A stretch of 64,000 bases of DNA, from contig CAZYXZ010000001.1 of the NCBI GenBank assembly GCA_964651395.1, positions 68,785 through 132,784 of the forward strand, read 5' to 3'. Positions 48,438 to 57,342 of this stretch are shown one piece after another; position 1 is the first letter of the stretch, and each line of letters begins with the position of its first letter. The position numbers and the translations under genes are program-made. The notes under the pieces were generated by a model that was not told where the DNA came from, made no database searches, and was given only the letters and a program-made list of their open reading frames with translations. This DNA comes from CAZYXZ01 sp964651395 (GTDB taxonomy: Bacteria; Actinomycetota; Actinomycetes; BP-191).

Positions 48438-50068
48438 AACGCGTCCTCTCGGGACAGGAGACGCCGGCGCCGGACGCCGAGGCCGAGACCCACCGCGCCG
48501 ATCAGGCACAGCAGCACCTCGGGCAGGGCACCGGCTCGGGTGGCCAGCGTCCGCCCGGTGCGCAACGGCACTCGCTCGACGAGCAGGTCCCTGGTGAAGA
48601 TGCGGGACTGGTCGAGCGTACGTCCTCGTGGGTCGATGACCGCGCTGATGCCGCTGGTCGCCGCGACCACCACAGTTCGGCCGTGCTCGACGGCGCGGAT
48701 CCGGGAGACGGCCAGCTGCTGCCGGGTCTCGGCAGAACGGCCGAAGGTGGCGTTGTTGGTCTGCACGACCAGGAGCTCTCCCCCGCCGCGCACCGTGTCA
48801 CGCACCAGGCCGTCGTAGGCGACCTCGAAGCAGATGACGTCCGCGATCGTGTAGCCGTTGAGCTGCAGCGTGCCCGGCCGCTTGCCGGCGACGAAGTCGC
48901 GCGGGATCTGCGCGAGCCGGCCGACCATGGGCTCCAGCAGGCTGCGCAGCGGCACGTACTCGCCGTACGGGACCAGGTGCTGCTTCACGTACACCTGTAC
49001 CGGTCCGGTCTCCGGGTCCCAGACCAGCCCGGAGTTGTACGCACCGCCGTTGGGCGCGTCGAGGACGGCGCCGACCAGGATCTGCTGGCCGATCCGCTGG
49101 GAGGCCTCGTTGAGCAGTCGGGCCGCCTCGGGGTCGTTGCGCGGGTCGGCGTCGCTGGAGTTCTCAGGCCAGATGACCAGGTCGGGCTCCTCGACGATCC
49201 CGGCCTCGACCTTGGTGGCCAGCTCGAAGGTGGCGTCGACGTGGTACGCCGTGACCTCGCGCGCCTGCGCGAAGGCGTCCAGGCCCAGCCGCGGGACGTT
49301 GCCCTGGACGACGGCGACGACGGCGGTCCGCGGCCCGATGCGGACCGGCGTCAGCAGCCATCCGGAGCCGGCCAGGAACAGCGCGACGCAGAGCGTGACC
49401 CCGGCGCGGCGGAACGCCGGCCGGCCGAAGAGCTCGCGTTCGCCGTCCAGCTGGACGACTGCGAGCGCGACGAGTGACGCCACGGCGGCGACGACGAACG
49501 TCATGAGTGGGGCACCGCCCGCCATGGCCCAGCGCAGCACAGGGCCGGCGTCCTGGCTGTAGCCGAGCCGGCCCCAGGTGAAGCCGCCGAACGGGATCCG
49601 GCCGCGCAGCGCCTCGTCGACGACCCACAGCGCGGCGGCCCACACCGGCCAGCCTTTCAGCGGCAGGACCAGCGTGAGGGCGGCGCCGAGGGCAGCCAGG
49701 AAGGCCGCCTCGATCAGGCACAGGACGATCCACGCGTCCGGGCCGGCGAAGGTGACCCAGTGCAGCTGCGGCAGGAAGGCGGCCAGCCCGAAGCAGAAGC
49801 CGGCCGTCGCCCCGCTCAGCGGCCGGCGGTCCCGGACGGCGAGGACGAGCAGCGCGGGACCGAGGAAGGCCAGCGGCCGCCAGGCCACCGGGGGGAAGGA
49901 CAGCGCGAGCAGCAGGCCCCCGGCGACGGAGAGGGCGAGCTCGCGGCGCGGCAGCCCCAGGCCGGCCAGCCGGGACAGGACCCGGTGGACAGCCGGGAGC
50001 CGGGCAGGGCCGTCGGAGGGCGCCTCAGCCGGAGCGAGCGGGACCGGGGGCGCGGGCGCGTCAGGCAC
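48434..50068 (-). CDS. lnt: apolipoprotein N-acyltransferase
   Basis: Lnt adds the third acyl chain to lipoproteins at the membrane. The 544-residue protein has about seven membrane helices up to residue 240, then a nitrilase-type domain with the catalytic triad E302 (VIWPENSS), K362 (YVKQHLVPYGEYVPLR) and C413 (DVICFEVAYDG). A final helix lies near 520. The gene overlaps the DUF4193 gene by eight bases and couples to the mannose synthase. The duplicated lipoprotein in this window is one potential substrate. Confidence 0.93.
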   Translation of the reverse strand: MPDAPAPPVPLAPAEAPSDGPARLPAVHRVLSRLAGLGLPRRELALSVAGGLLLALSFPPVAWRPLAFLGPALLVLAVRDRRPLSGATAGFCFGLAAFLPQLHWVTFAGPDAWIVLCLIEAAFLAALGAALTLVLPLKGWPVWAAALWVVDEALRGRIPFGGFTWGRLGYSQDAGPVLRWAMAGGAPLMTFVVAAVASLVALAVVQLDGERELFGRPAFRRAGVTLCVALFLAGSGWLLTPVRIGPRTAVVAVVQGNVPRLGLDAFAQAREVTAYHVDATFELATKVEAGIVEEPDLVIWPENSSDADPRNDPEAARLLNEASQRIGQQILVGAVLDAPNGGAYNSGLVWDPETGPVQVYVKQHLVPYGEYVPLRSLLEPMVGRLAQIPRDFVAGKRPGTLQLNGYTIADVICFEVAYDGLVRDTVRGGGELLVVQTNNATFGRSAETRQQLAVSRIRAVEHGRTVVVAATSGISAVIDPRGRTLDQSRIFTRDLLVERVPLRTGRTLATRAGALPEVLLCLIGAVGLGLGVRRRRLLSREDAF

Positions 50069-50333
50069 AGTCGCGGCAGACGCCCTTGCGCTTGTCCGCG
50101 AGCTGGCTGCGGTGCTTCACGAGGAAGCACCGGGTGCAGGTGAACTCGTTCTCCTGCTGCGGGAGCGCCTTGACCACCAGCGTGTCGGTGCCGGCCTGGT
50201 CCTCGCGACCCTGGTCGAGGTCGAGTACGTCGTCCTCGTCCTCCTCCAGCGGTCGTTCTGCGGCCTTCTTGGCGAGTAGCTCCTCGAGGCTGGACTCGAC
50301 CGTGGTCTCGTCGTCGTCCTCGCGCGCTGCCAC
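50061..50333 (-). CDS. DUF4193 family zinc-ribbon protein
   Basis: The 90-residue acidic protein ends in FTCTRCFLVKHRSQLADKRKGVCRDCA, a C4 zinc ribbon, after DTLVVKALPQQENE. This is DUF4193, a family restricted to actinobacteria and of unknown role. The start is probably GTG 50333, preceded by GGGGG; a longer frame extends upstream but runs into the hairpin at 50392. It overlaps lnt, so it may be a cotranscribed regulator. Confidence 0.88.
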   Translation of the reverse strand: MAAREDDDETTVESSLEELLAKKAAERPLEEDEDDVLDLDQGREDQAGTDTLVVKALPQQENEFTCTRCFLVKHRSQLADKRKGVCRDCA

Positions 50334-50651
50334 GGCAGGATCACCCCCGTCCTCGCTCGGCTGCGCGGGGACGCTATCACCGGCAAAAAAAGAGAAGCCC
50401 AGGCACCCTTCGGACCGGGTCGGGCTCGCGGGCGGCGAGCTGTCGAACACCGTTGTCTACTGGGTGCCTGGACTTCTCCGGACGGTGATCCACCCCCCCG
50501 ACGACCGGTGGCTCCTGAGCCCGGGGTCCGGCTCTTCCGGTCGATCTGCCAGGTGGACGGGGCGAAGATTGGCCTGTCCGTCACGTGGTGTCAACACGCC
50601 GTTGACCTGCACGTTTGCAGCATCCGCGCAGGTCAGCACCGTGATCGGTGA
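50334..50651. other. 318-base non-coding interval
   Basis: The interval between the DUF4193 start and the kal stop contains the long-stem element at 50384-50478 and no gene I can support. The remaining bases (50479-50651) must hold the promoter for the DUF4193-lnt operon if the element is a terminator, but I see no clear -35/-10 pair. Confidence 0.6.
50384..50478 (-). terminator. long-stem structured element with U tract
   Basis: Arms 50392-50408 and 50462-50478 pair at 16 of 17 positions (GAGAAG, then a central mismatch, CCAGGCACCC). They enclose 53 bases that contain their own hairpin, GCTCGC-N4-GCGAGC. On the minus strand the stem is followed by seven U residues, as in a factor-independent terminator. 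It could end the lysine operon, attenuate the DUF4193-lnt operon, or be a small RNA. Confidence 0.6.
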
Positions 50652-51059
50652 TCACGGAATTCGCGGTGAATTTTTGCTAGCGGAGACGACGACCGTACCG
50701 GCGGCGCGGACGGCGAGCAGGGGCGGGTCGAGGACGGTCGCGGCGGACGGCGATCGGTCCGGCTCCGCCCGGCAGACGACGTGGGCCAGCAGCTCCAGGT
50801 CGCGGCTGCGCGTACCGACCCGGGTGACCGTCGCGGTCACCTCGACGACGTCGCCGGCCCGCACCGGCGCGAGGAACTCCACGCGCTCGTACGCGGCGAA
50901 CAGGCCTTCGTCGCCGTCGGTGCGGATGCAGACCTCGGTGGCCACGTCACCGAACAGGCCGAGCACGTACGCGCCGTCGACCAGGTGCCCGCCGTAGTGG
51001 GCGTGCGAGTACGGCACATACCGGCGGTGGGTGACCGTGAGCCCGACCTCGGCGCTCAT
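50652..51059 (-). CDS. kal: 3-aminobutyryl-CoA ammonia-lyase
   Basis: The 135-residue hotdog protein should remove ammonia from L-3-aminobutyryl-CoA to give crotonyl-CoA, a late step of lysine fermentation. YSHAHYGGHLVDGAYVLGLFGDVATEVCIRTDGDEGLFAAYERVEFLAPVRAGD matches Kal proteins as I recall them. Its ATG overlaps the kamE stop. A general thioesterase is the alternative, but its place beside kamDE makes Kal much more likely. Confidence 0.88.
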   Translation of the reverse strand: MSAEVGLTVTHRRYVPYSHAHYGGHLVDGAYVLGLFGDVATEVCIRTDGDEGLFAAYERVEFLAPVRAGDVVEVTATVTRVGTRSRDLELLAHVVCRAEPDRSPSAATVLDPPLLAVRAAGTVVVSASKNSPRIP

Positions 51060-51799
51060 GAGGCTAGGCAGTGGACGAGATAGCTGGCCACGTCGCGAGG
51101 GGTCGTGCCCTTGCCGAAGATCCGGTCGACGCCGAGTGCCGCAGTCATGGCCGGGTCGAAGCGCGGGCCCCCCACGACGAGGAGCGGGCGGTCCGGTCCG
51201 AAGGCGTCGGAGAGCTCGCGGGTGTTGTGCAGGTGCGCGTCCTTCTGGGTGACCACCTGGCTGACCAGGACGGCGTCCGCGCGCTCCTCGGCGGCCCGGC
51301 GTACCAGGTCGGGCACGGCCACCTGGGCGCCCATGTTCACGACCTTGAGCTCGCGGTAGTACTCCAGGCCCTTGTCCCCGGCGAAGCCCTTCACGTTGAG
51401 GATCGCGTCGATGCCGACGGTGTGCGCGTCGGTCCCGATGCAGGCGCCCAGGACGACCAGCTTGCGGCGCAGGCGGCTGCGGATCGCGAGGTTGACCTCC
51501 TTCGCCGTGAGCAGCGGGTACTCGCGCTCGGTCACGACCACCTCGCCCAGGTCGACGAGATGGCTGGTCCGCCCGTATACGACGAAGAACGTGAAGTCCG
51601 GGCCGATCGGCTTCGTGTGGACCACCGTCGCCGGGTCCAGCCCCATCTTCGCCGCGAGCTGCAGAGCGGCACCCTCGGCTCTTGCGTCGGCGGGGATCGG
51701 CAACGTGAACGACACCTGGATCATGCCGTCCCCGGTCGTATCCCCGTATGGCCGGATCACGGTGTTCTCGCGCGGACTGACCCCGGAAGCATCGGTCAC
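51056..51799 (-). CDS. kamE: lysine 5,6-aminomutase beta subunit (cobalamin- and PLP-binding)
   Basis: The 247-residue subunit carries the B12-binding motif D-x-H-x2-G as GTDAHTVGI, with H126 as the lower cobalt ligand, and K137 in NVKGFAGDKG as the likely PLP-binding lysine. The 11-residue spacing equals that of His133 and Lys144 in the clostridial enzyme. With KamD it migrates the 6-amino group of beta-lysine to carbon 5. GTG 51799 overlaps the kamD stop. Confidence 0.93.
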   Translation of the reverse strand: MTDASGVSPRENTVIRPYGDTTGDGMIQVSFTLPIPADARAEGAALQLAAKMGLDPATVVHTKPIGPDFTFFVVYGRTSHLVDLGEVVVTEREYPLLTAKEVNLAIRSRLRRKLVVLGACIGTDAHTVGIDAILNVKGFAGDKGLEYYRELKVVNMGAQVAVPDLVRRAAEERADAVLVSQVVTQKDAHLHNTRELSDAFGPDRPLLVVGGPRFDPAMTAALGVDRIFGKGTTPRDVASYLVHCLAS

Positions 51800-53352
51800 T
51801 GGTCGGTCTCCAAGATCGCTGTGGCCGGGTTGAAGTAGTCGTCGCCTTGTCTGGCGACGCCGTCGAGGCCGCGGCCGCCGTCGGCCGGCCGCTTCGTGAT
51901 GCCGAACGTCCCGTCGGCAATGGCATTGAGCAAGCCGTCGTCGCAGATCCGTTCGAGCAGCGTGACGCTCTCGTCGAGCACCTGCTGCGCTCGGCGCTGG
52001 ACCAACCCGCCCGGCTGCGGCCGGAAGTCCTCCGCGAGGCCGCCGGCGGCGGAGCGCACGTACGCGACGTTCTCGAGGGCGAGGTCGCGGTCGGAGAGGA
52101 ACGGCGTGTGGATGCCCTCGGTCATCATGCCGACGAGGATGATCCCCTGGCCGGTGAGGACGCCGACCAGGTTGAAGAACGCGTCGAGCAGGTAGCCGGC
52201 GAAGACGTTGCCGGTCATGTGCTTCGTCGGGGGCATGTACTTGAGCGGTGCGTCGGGGAAGAGCTCGCGGACCAGCTGCGCGTGGGCGAGCTCGAGCCGC
52301 AGCTGCTCCGGAACGGCCGGGTTGATCTCGAAGGCGTGGCCGAGCCCGAGCTGCCAGGGCGCCAGGCCGGCCTCCAGCCCGAGGCGCTCGTTGAGCAGCT
52401 GGCTGACGATGACCGTGTGGGCCGCGTCCAGCGCATCGGCGGTGGTCAAGTAGTTGTCCTCGCCGGTGTTGATGACGATGCCGGCGCGCGCGTGCACCAT
52501 CCGCGAGAACCGCTGGTCCACGAAGGTCCGCTGCGGGTTGATGTCGCGGAAGATGATCCCGTACATGCAGTCGTTGAGCATCATGTCCAGGCGCTCGAGG
52601 CCGGCCAGCGCGGCGATCTCGGGCATGCACAGGCCGCTGGCGTAGTTCGTGAGCCGGACGTAGCGGCCGAGCTCCTCCCCCACGTCGTCGAGCGCCGCCC
52701 GCATGAGCCGGAAGTTCTCCTGGGTGGCGTACGTGCCGGCGTAGCCCTCGTGGGTCGCACCCTCCGGGACGTAGTCGAGCAGCGACTGGCCGGTCGAGCG
52801 GATGACGGCGACGACATCGGCGCCCGCGCGCGCGGCGGCCTGCGCCTGCGGGATGTCCTCGTCGATGTCGCCGGTCGCGACGATCAGGTAGATCCACGGG
52901 CTGGCCGGGTCGCCCAGGCGCTTGATCCGGCGGTCGCGGTCGCGCCGGTTGGCGTCGATGCGGCGGATGCCCTCGCCCACGCTCTTCTTCGCCGCCGTCC
53001 GAGCGCGCTGCGCGTCCCGGCCGGTCGGCACCCGGAAGTGCACGGCGCCGGCCTCGGCCTTGTGGGCCAGCTCGGCCAGGTCGTGGTGTCCGCCGGTGAG
53101 CAGCGCGTCCCACACCGGCAGGGCGACACCCGGCTCGAGGCCGACGTCCCGGCGTACCGCCTCGGCCAGGTGGTTGACCCACGGCATGCCGTCGGCGTCC
53201 GCACCCTGGAGTCCGGCGAGGCGCAGCACCGCTCGTTCCACGCTGACCGTGGTGTGGGTGCGCGCGAGCTGCTCGACCGGCTTCGCGGCCCGCTTCGCGA
53301 GCGAGCGGGCGCGCCGTACCAGGGCCGGGTCGAGGCCCAGCTTGCCGGTCAC
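51796..53352 (-). CDS. kamD: lysine 5,6-aminomutase alpha subunit
   Basis: The 518-residue alpha subunit forms the TIM barrel of the aminomutase. PTGRDAQRARTAAKKSVGEGIRRIDANRR, then DPASPWIYLIVATGDIDEDIPQAQAAARAGADVVAVIRSTGQSLLDYVPEG and KYMPPTKHMTGNVFAGYLLDAF are characteristic. Its ATG overlaps the amidohydrolase stop (ATGA). D-ornithine 4,5-aminomutase is related, but it has a very different subunit layout, so lysine is favoured. Confidence 0.93.
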   Translation of the reverse strand: MTGKLGLDPALVRRARSLAKRAAKPVEQLARTHTTVSVERAVLRLAGLQGADADGMPWVNHLAEAVRRDVGLEPGVALPVWDALLTGGHHDLAELAHKAEAGAVHFRVPTGRDAQRARTAAKKSVGEGIRRIDANRRDRDRRIKRLGDPASPWIYLIVATGDIDEDIPQAQAAARAGADVVAVIRSTGQSLLDYVPEGATHEGYAGTYATQENFRLMRAALDDVGEELGRYVRLTNYASGLCMPEIAALAGLERLDMMLNDCMYGIIFRDINPQRTFVDQRFSRMVHARAGIVINTGEDNYLTTADALDAAHTVIVSQLLNERLGLEAGLAPWQLGLGHAFEINPAVPEQLRLELAHAQLVRELFPDAPLKYMPPTKHMTGNVFAGYLLDAFFNLVGVLTGQGIILVGMMTEGIHTPFLSDRDLALENVAYVRSAAGGLAEDFRPQPGGLVQRRAQQVLDESVTLLERICDDGLLNAIADGTFGITKRPADGGRGLDGVARQGDDYFNPATAILETDQ

Positions 53353-54749
53353 GCGACCACCTGCCCGCGCACCACGAGCTGCACCAGCTCGTGTGTGGCG
53401 TCAAGGTCGTCCCGGCCGTCCTGAGCCCACACCGCGAAGGTCGCGGGGGTGCCGAGCCCGAGTGGGAGCGTCGCGCAACCGAACGCGGTCGTGACGTCGA
53501 GCCGCGACTCCGGCGTGTTGTGCAGTACGGCGGCCCGCACCATTGCCCACGGGTCGACCGGGCACACCGGGGTGTCCGACCCGAACAGCATCGGGACCCC
53601 GGCCGCGTGGAAGGCCGCGAACGGGTTGAGGCCGCGTGCCCGCTCGGGCCCGAGCCGCTGCGCGTACATGCCGTCGGCTCCTCCCCACGTGCTGTCGAAC
53701 TGCGGCTGGACGGAGGCCTCGAGCCCGAGCTCCGCCATCCGTTCGATGCTGCGGTGGTCGGCCATCTCGCAGTGCTCGATCCGGCTGCCGGATCCGCGGA
53801 CGGCCTCGACGCCGCGCTCTACCGCCGCCTTCTCGAACCCCTCGAGCACGGTGCCGATCGCGTTGTCCCCGATGGCATGGAACCCGGCGCCCAGGCCGGC
53901 GTCGAGGCAGGCCAGCACGTGGTCGCGGATGACACTGCCGTCGTGCTTGAGGAACCCGCTCGTCTTCGCGTCCGCGTACGGCCGGGACAGCGCGGCGGTC
54001 CGCGAGCCGAAGGAACCGTCGCAGAACAGGTCGCCGCCGGCTCGGCGCAGGCCGAGTCGCCTCGGCGTGTCCACGTCCATCAGGTCGCCCCAGGAGGCGA
54101 CGACGTCGATCGGCCAGGTGGCGTCGAGCAGGGCCTCGAGGTCGGCCAGCCCGCTGATCTGCGGGCCGGCGCACTCGTGCACCTCCGCGATTCCCTGGGT
54201 GGCGAAGTGCGCGATCGCCGCCTGTTGCGCGGCCGCAGCGCCGGCGGCGGTCAGCGTCGAGTAGGCGACGGCACGCACCCGGTGGTGGTCGTCGACCGTG
54301 ACCCATCCGTCGTCGCTGGTGACATCAGCGGCCTGGAGGAGGGCGCTCGAGGCGACCGCGCCGTGCTCGTCCACCCGGGAGAGATAGACGACGCCGCCGA
54401 AGGAAGCGCGGTCGAGCTCGGCCTTCGTCGGCGGCCGCATCTCGGGCCACCGGCTCTCGTCCCAACCGGTGCCGAGGATCGGCCCACCACGCCGGGTGCG
54501 CGCATGCCTCGCGAGCCGGTCGAGCGCATCGGCGAGCGAGGTCGCGCCGTGCAGGTCGAGGCCGGTGAGGGCGAGCCCGGTCTGGGTGACGTGCACGTGC
54601 GCGTCACGAAAGGCCGGCAGGATCACGCCGTCGACGTCGACGACCCGGTCGACGTACGCACTCGCGCCGGACGGGTCGCCGTACCAGTCGACCCGGCCAT
54701 GTGTCTCGACCAGGGCGCTGTTGCGACCTCGCCACAGAGTTGTCGTCAC
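53349..54749 (-). CDS. YtcJ-like amidohydrolase inside the lysine operon
   Basis: The 466-residue amidohydrolase-3 enzyme has the metal motif RDAHVHVTQTG (H51, H53), HFATQGIAEVHE near 183, FHAIGDNAIGTVLEGF near 288, IEHCEMAD near 325 and LFGSDTPVCPVDPW near 390. It is translationally coupled on both sides. It is not part of the textbook lysine fermentation pathway. It might open a cyclised or acylated diamino acid by-product, or stand in for a missing step; this is inference. Confidence 0.85.
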   Translation of the reverse strand: MTTTLWRGRNSALVETHGRVDWYGDPSGASAYVDRVVDVDGVILPAFRDAHVHVTQTGLALTGLDLHGATSLADALDRLARHARTRRGGPILGTGWDESRWPEMRPPTKAELDRASFGGVVYLSRVDEHGAVASSALLQAADVTSDDGWVTVDDHHRVRAVAYSTLTAAGAAAAQQAAIAHFATQGIAEVHECAGPQISGLADLEALLDATWPIDVVASWGDLMDVDTPRRLGLRRAGGDLFCDGSFGSRTAALSRPYADAKTSGFLKHDGSVIRDHVLACLDAGLGAGFHAIGDNAIGTVLEGFEKAAVERGVEAVRGSGSRIEHCEMADHRSIERMAELGLEASVQPQFDSTWGGADGMYAQRLGPERARGLNPFAAFHAAGVPMLFGSDTPVCPVDPWAMVRAAVLHNTPESRLDVTTAFGCATLPLGLGTPATFAVWAQDGRDDLDATHELVQLVVRGQVVA

Positions 54750-55759
54750 GGCTGCAGTCGTCGCTCGAAGAGGCCGCGTACGCCGGAGTCGGTGCGCAGC
54801 AGATCCAGAGCCAGCTCCGCGTGTCCCGGGACGAAGCCGTTGCCGATCAGCAGGGTGACATCCGCGGCGACACCCTCCGCGGTCAGTGCGGCAGCGCTGA
54901 ACGACGTGGCCATCGAGAAGAACAGCACCGTGCCGCCGTCCCGCGTCGCGAGGATCGCGCCGCCTTCGCAGCCGGCGACGTCGACGCAGACGACAGTGAG
55001 GTCGACCGGGTCGCCGACTGCCTCGGCGAGCGCGATCGGGTCGCGCGCGTCGGCGACGACGACCTCGTCGGCCAGTCCGGCCTTCTCGAGCAGCTCGCGC
55101 TCCTCGTGGTTCGGGACGACGCCCACCAGCCGCGCCGCCCCGCAGCGGCGGGCGGCGGCCAGCGCCAGCGAACCGGACTTGCCGGCGCCGCCGACGACCG
55201 CCACGTGCGGCGCGTCGTACCGGCGGCAGACCCGCGCGACGAGAGCCGGCGCGCCGCAGACGTCCAGCGTCGCGAGCGCGAGCTCGGTGGGCAGGTCCTC
55301 GGGCAGGACGGCGGCGATGGACCGGCCGAAGAGGATGGCCGACCCCGCGGCCGGCACCTGCTCGCTCTCGCCGTCCCAGTCGGCCAGGCCGTCGGTGATC
55401 TCCAACGGCGTGAGGGTGAGGGACACGAGGCTGGCGACGCGCTGGCCGACCGCGAGCCCGAGGGCCGACTCGGCGCCGACCTCCGCGACGGTGCCGATGA
55501 GCATCCCCCCTGAGCCGGTGACCGGGTTCTGCATCTTGCCGCGCTCACCCACGATGGCGAGGACGGCTGCGCGGACCGCGGCGCCGTCGCCGTGCGCCTC
55601 CCGCAGCTGGCGGTAGGAGGCCGCGTCGAGGTTGAGGCGCTCGACGGCGATGCGGACCTCGTCGACGGCCAACGGGCCGGTCGGGTCGAGCCGCTCGGCG
55701 GCCTGCGGGAGCACGCCGGCGGGGGCGAGTACCCGGTGCAGGCCGAGAGGCGACGCCAC
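54746..55759 (-). CDS. kdd: L-erythro-3,5-diaminohexanoate dehydrogenase
   Basis: The 337-residue NAD enzyme oxidatively deaminates 3,5-diaminohexanoate to 5-amino-3-oxohexanoate, the step after KamDE. PVTGSGGMLIGTV near 80, the Rossmann motif VVGGAGKSGSLALAAA near 188-203 and FFSMATSFSAAALTAEG near 280 match Kdd. GTG 55759 follows AGGAGGCG. It is the first gene of the leftward operon and divergent from the kamA-like gene. Confidence 0.92.
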   Translation of the reverse strand: MASPLGLHRVLAPAGVLPQAAERLDPTGPLAVDEVRIAVERLNLDAASYRQLREAHGDGAAVRAAVLAIVGERGKMQNPVTGSGGMLIGTVAEVGAESALGLAVGQRVASLVSLTLTPLEITDGLADWDGESEQVPAAGSAILFGRSIAAVLPEDLPTELALATLDVCGAPALVARVCRRYDAPHVAVVGGAGKSGSLALAAARRCGAARLVGVVPNHEERELLEKAGLADEVVVADARDPIALAEAVGDPVDLTVVCVDVAGCEGGAILATRDGGTVLFFSMATSFSAAALTAEGVAADVTLLIGNGFVPGHAELALDLLRTDSGVRGLFERRLQP

Positions 55760-55864
55760 AACGCCTCCTAGATCGAAGAATCTCCGCCGGAACGCAAGAA
55801 ATGCCGTAGGATCTACGTCAGTACTCCACCAGCGTAACAGGATCACCGGCCACGGGAGGCAACG

Positions 55865-57211
55865 ATGACGGTGCTCGTCGAGCGTCCCGCGGGCGACCAG
55901 CCGGTCGCCTACGCCGGCCGCCGCGAGATCGCGGAGCCGGACTGGACCCGCCTCCCGGCGTACCGGGACGTGACCGGCGCGGAGTGGGAGTCGGCGCAGT
56001 GGCAGCGGGCGCACTGCGTGAAGAACCTGACGCAGCTCAAGGCGGTCTTCGGCGACATGCTCTCGGATGCGCTGCTGGCCGACATCGAGCGCGACCAGGC
56101 GGAGCGGGCGACCATGTCGATGCTGGTCCCGCCGCAGATGCTCAACACGATGAACGAGCGGGACCTGGCCGGCGACCCGATCCGCCGCTACATGATCCCG
56201 GCGTTCTCGGACCGGGACGCCCGGTGGCCGTCGCACCCGCGCGCCGAGCGCGACTCGTTGCACGAGCACGAGATGTGGGCGGTCGAGGGTCTGACGCACC
56301 GCTACCCGACGAAGGTGCTCGCCGAGCTCCTGCCGACCTGCCCGCAGTACTGCGGCCACTGCACGCGCATGGACCTGGTCGGCAACTCCACGCCTCTCGT
56401 CGCCAAGCTGAAGTTCGACGGCAAGCCGGTCGACCGGCACGCGGCGATGCTCGACTACCTACGGCGTACGCCAGGAGTGCGCGACGTCGTGGTCTCCGGC
56501 GGCGACGTAGCCAACCTGCCGTGGAAGCAGCTCGAGTCCTTCGTCGCGCAGCTGCTGGAGATCGAGTCGATCCGCGACATCCGGCTCGCGACGAAGGCAC
56601 TCGTCGGGCTGCCGCAGCACTGGCTGCAGGACGAGGTCGTCGCCGGCATGGGACGGCTCGCGTCCGGTGCGTCGGCCCGCGGCGTCGACCTCGCCATCCA
56701 CACACACGCCAACCACGCGCAGTCCGTGACCCCGTTGGTCGCCAAGGCGGCGCGCACGATGCTCGACGTCGGTGTGCGTGACGTGCGCAACCAGGGCGTC
56801 CTCCTGCGCGGCGTCAACGCCACGGCGCAGGACCTGCTCGACCTCTGCTTCGCGCTGCTCGACGAGGCGAAGGTCATGCCGTACTACTTCTACCTCTGCG
56901 ACATGATCCCGAACGCCGAGCACTGGCGGATCTCCGTCGCGGAGGCTCAGGAGCTCCAGCACGCGATCATGGGCTACCTGCCCGGCTTCGCGACGCCGCG
57001 CATCGTGTGCGACGTCCCCTACGTCGGCAAGCGCTGGGTGCACCAGGTCGCCGAGTACGACCGTGAGCGCGGCATCACGTACTGGACGAAGAACTACCGC
57101 ACCGGCATCGAGCACGCCGACACCGACGCGCTGTCCCGCCGCTACGAGTACTACGACCCGATCGACACCCTCCCCGAGTCCGGCCAGACCTGGTGGGCCA
57201 CGCACTCCTAG
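55865..57211 (+). CDS. kamA: lysine 2,3-aminomutase-like radical SAM enzyme
   Basis: The 448-residue radical SAM enzyme should convert lysine to beta-lysine. The iron-sulfur motif CPQYCGHC uses C159, C163 and C166, followed by DVVVSGGDVANLP and RLATKALVGLPQHW. The PLP-lysine region normally reads PGGGGK; here it is VPYVGK (K389), so the glycine loop is changed but the lysine kept. The N-terminus and C-terminus are complete. The neighbouring kdd-kamDE-kal operon makes the lysine role likely, though another amino acid is possible. It has a GGGAGG ribosome site. Confidence 0.85.
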   Translation: MTVLVERPAGDQPVAYAGRREIAEPDWTRLPAYRDVTGAEWESAQWQRAHCVKNLTQLKAVFGDMLSDALLADIERDQAERATMSMLVPPQMLNTMNERDLAGDPIRRYMIPAFSDRDARWPSHPRAERDSLHEHEMWAVEGLTHRYPTKVLAELLPTCPQYCGHCTRMDLVGNSTPLVAKLKFDGKPVDRHAAMLDYLRRTPGVRDVVVSGGDVANLPWKQLESFVAQLLEIESIRDIRLATKALVGLPQHWLQDEVVAGMGRLASGASARGVDLAIHTHANHAQSVTPLVAKAARTMLDVGVRDVRNQGVLLRGVNATAQDLLDLCFALLDEAKVMPYYFYLCDMIPNAEHWRISVAEAQELQHAIMGYLPGFATPRIVCDVPYVGKRWVHQVAEYDRERGITYWTKNYRTGIEHADTDALSRRYEYYDPIDTLPESGQTWWATHS

Positions 57212-57245
57212 CCCGTGCGTACCCCCGGCCCCCCTCCCCCTTTTC

Positions 57246-57293
57246 CTCCACAGTGGAGAGATCTGGCCGTATAGCGACCAGGAATCTCCACAG
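57246..57293. repeat. left 48-bp element flanking the AbiEi/nuclease-like gene
   Basis: Architecture: CTCCACAGTGGAG, 4 bases, CTGGCCGTATAGCGACCA, 5 bases, CTCCACAG. It ends 49 bases before the gene start. The first block is itself a palindrome. Its inverted partner lies at 58268-58315. Confidence 0.8.
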
Positions 57294-57342
57294 ATCGTCC
57301 GGTGCTTCCCTAGGGGCCACCGGTACGCCGCACAGTTCGGCC

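Noticed and set aside
50384..50478. Signal recognition particle RNA
   Set aside because: The size and terminator fit, but the conserved GGAAG-type tetraloop region of SRP RNA is missing.
51847..53424. 525-codon open frame opposite kamD
   Set aside because: Antisense frame of a gene with firm identity; no start signal and no family.
53391..55616. 741-codon open frame on the plus strand across the amidohydrolase and kdd
   Set aside because: It spans the boundary of two well-supported minus-strand genes and encodes low-complexity sequence.
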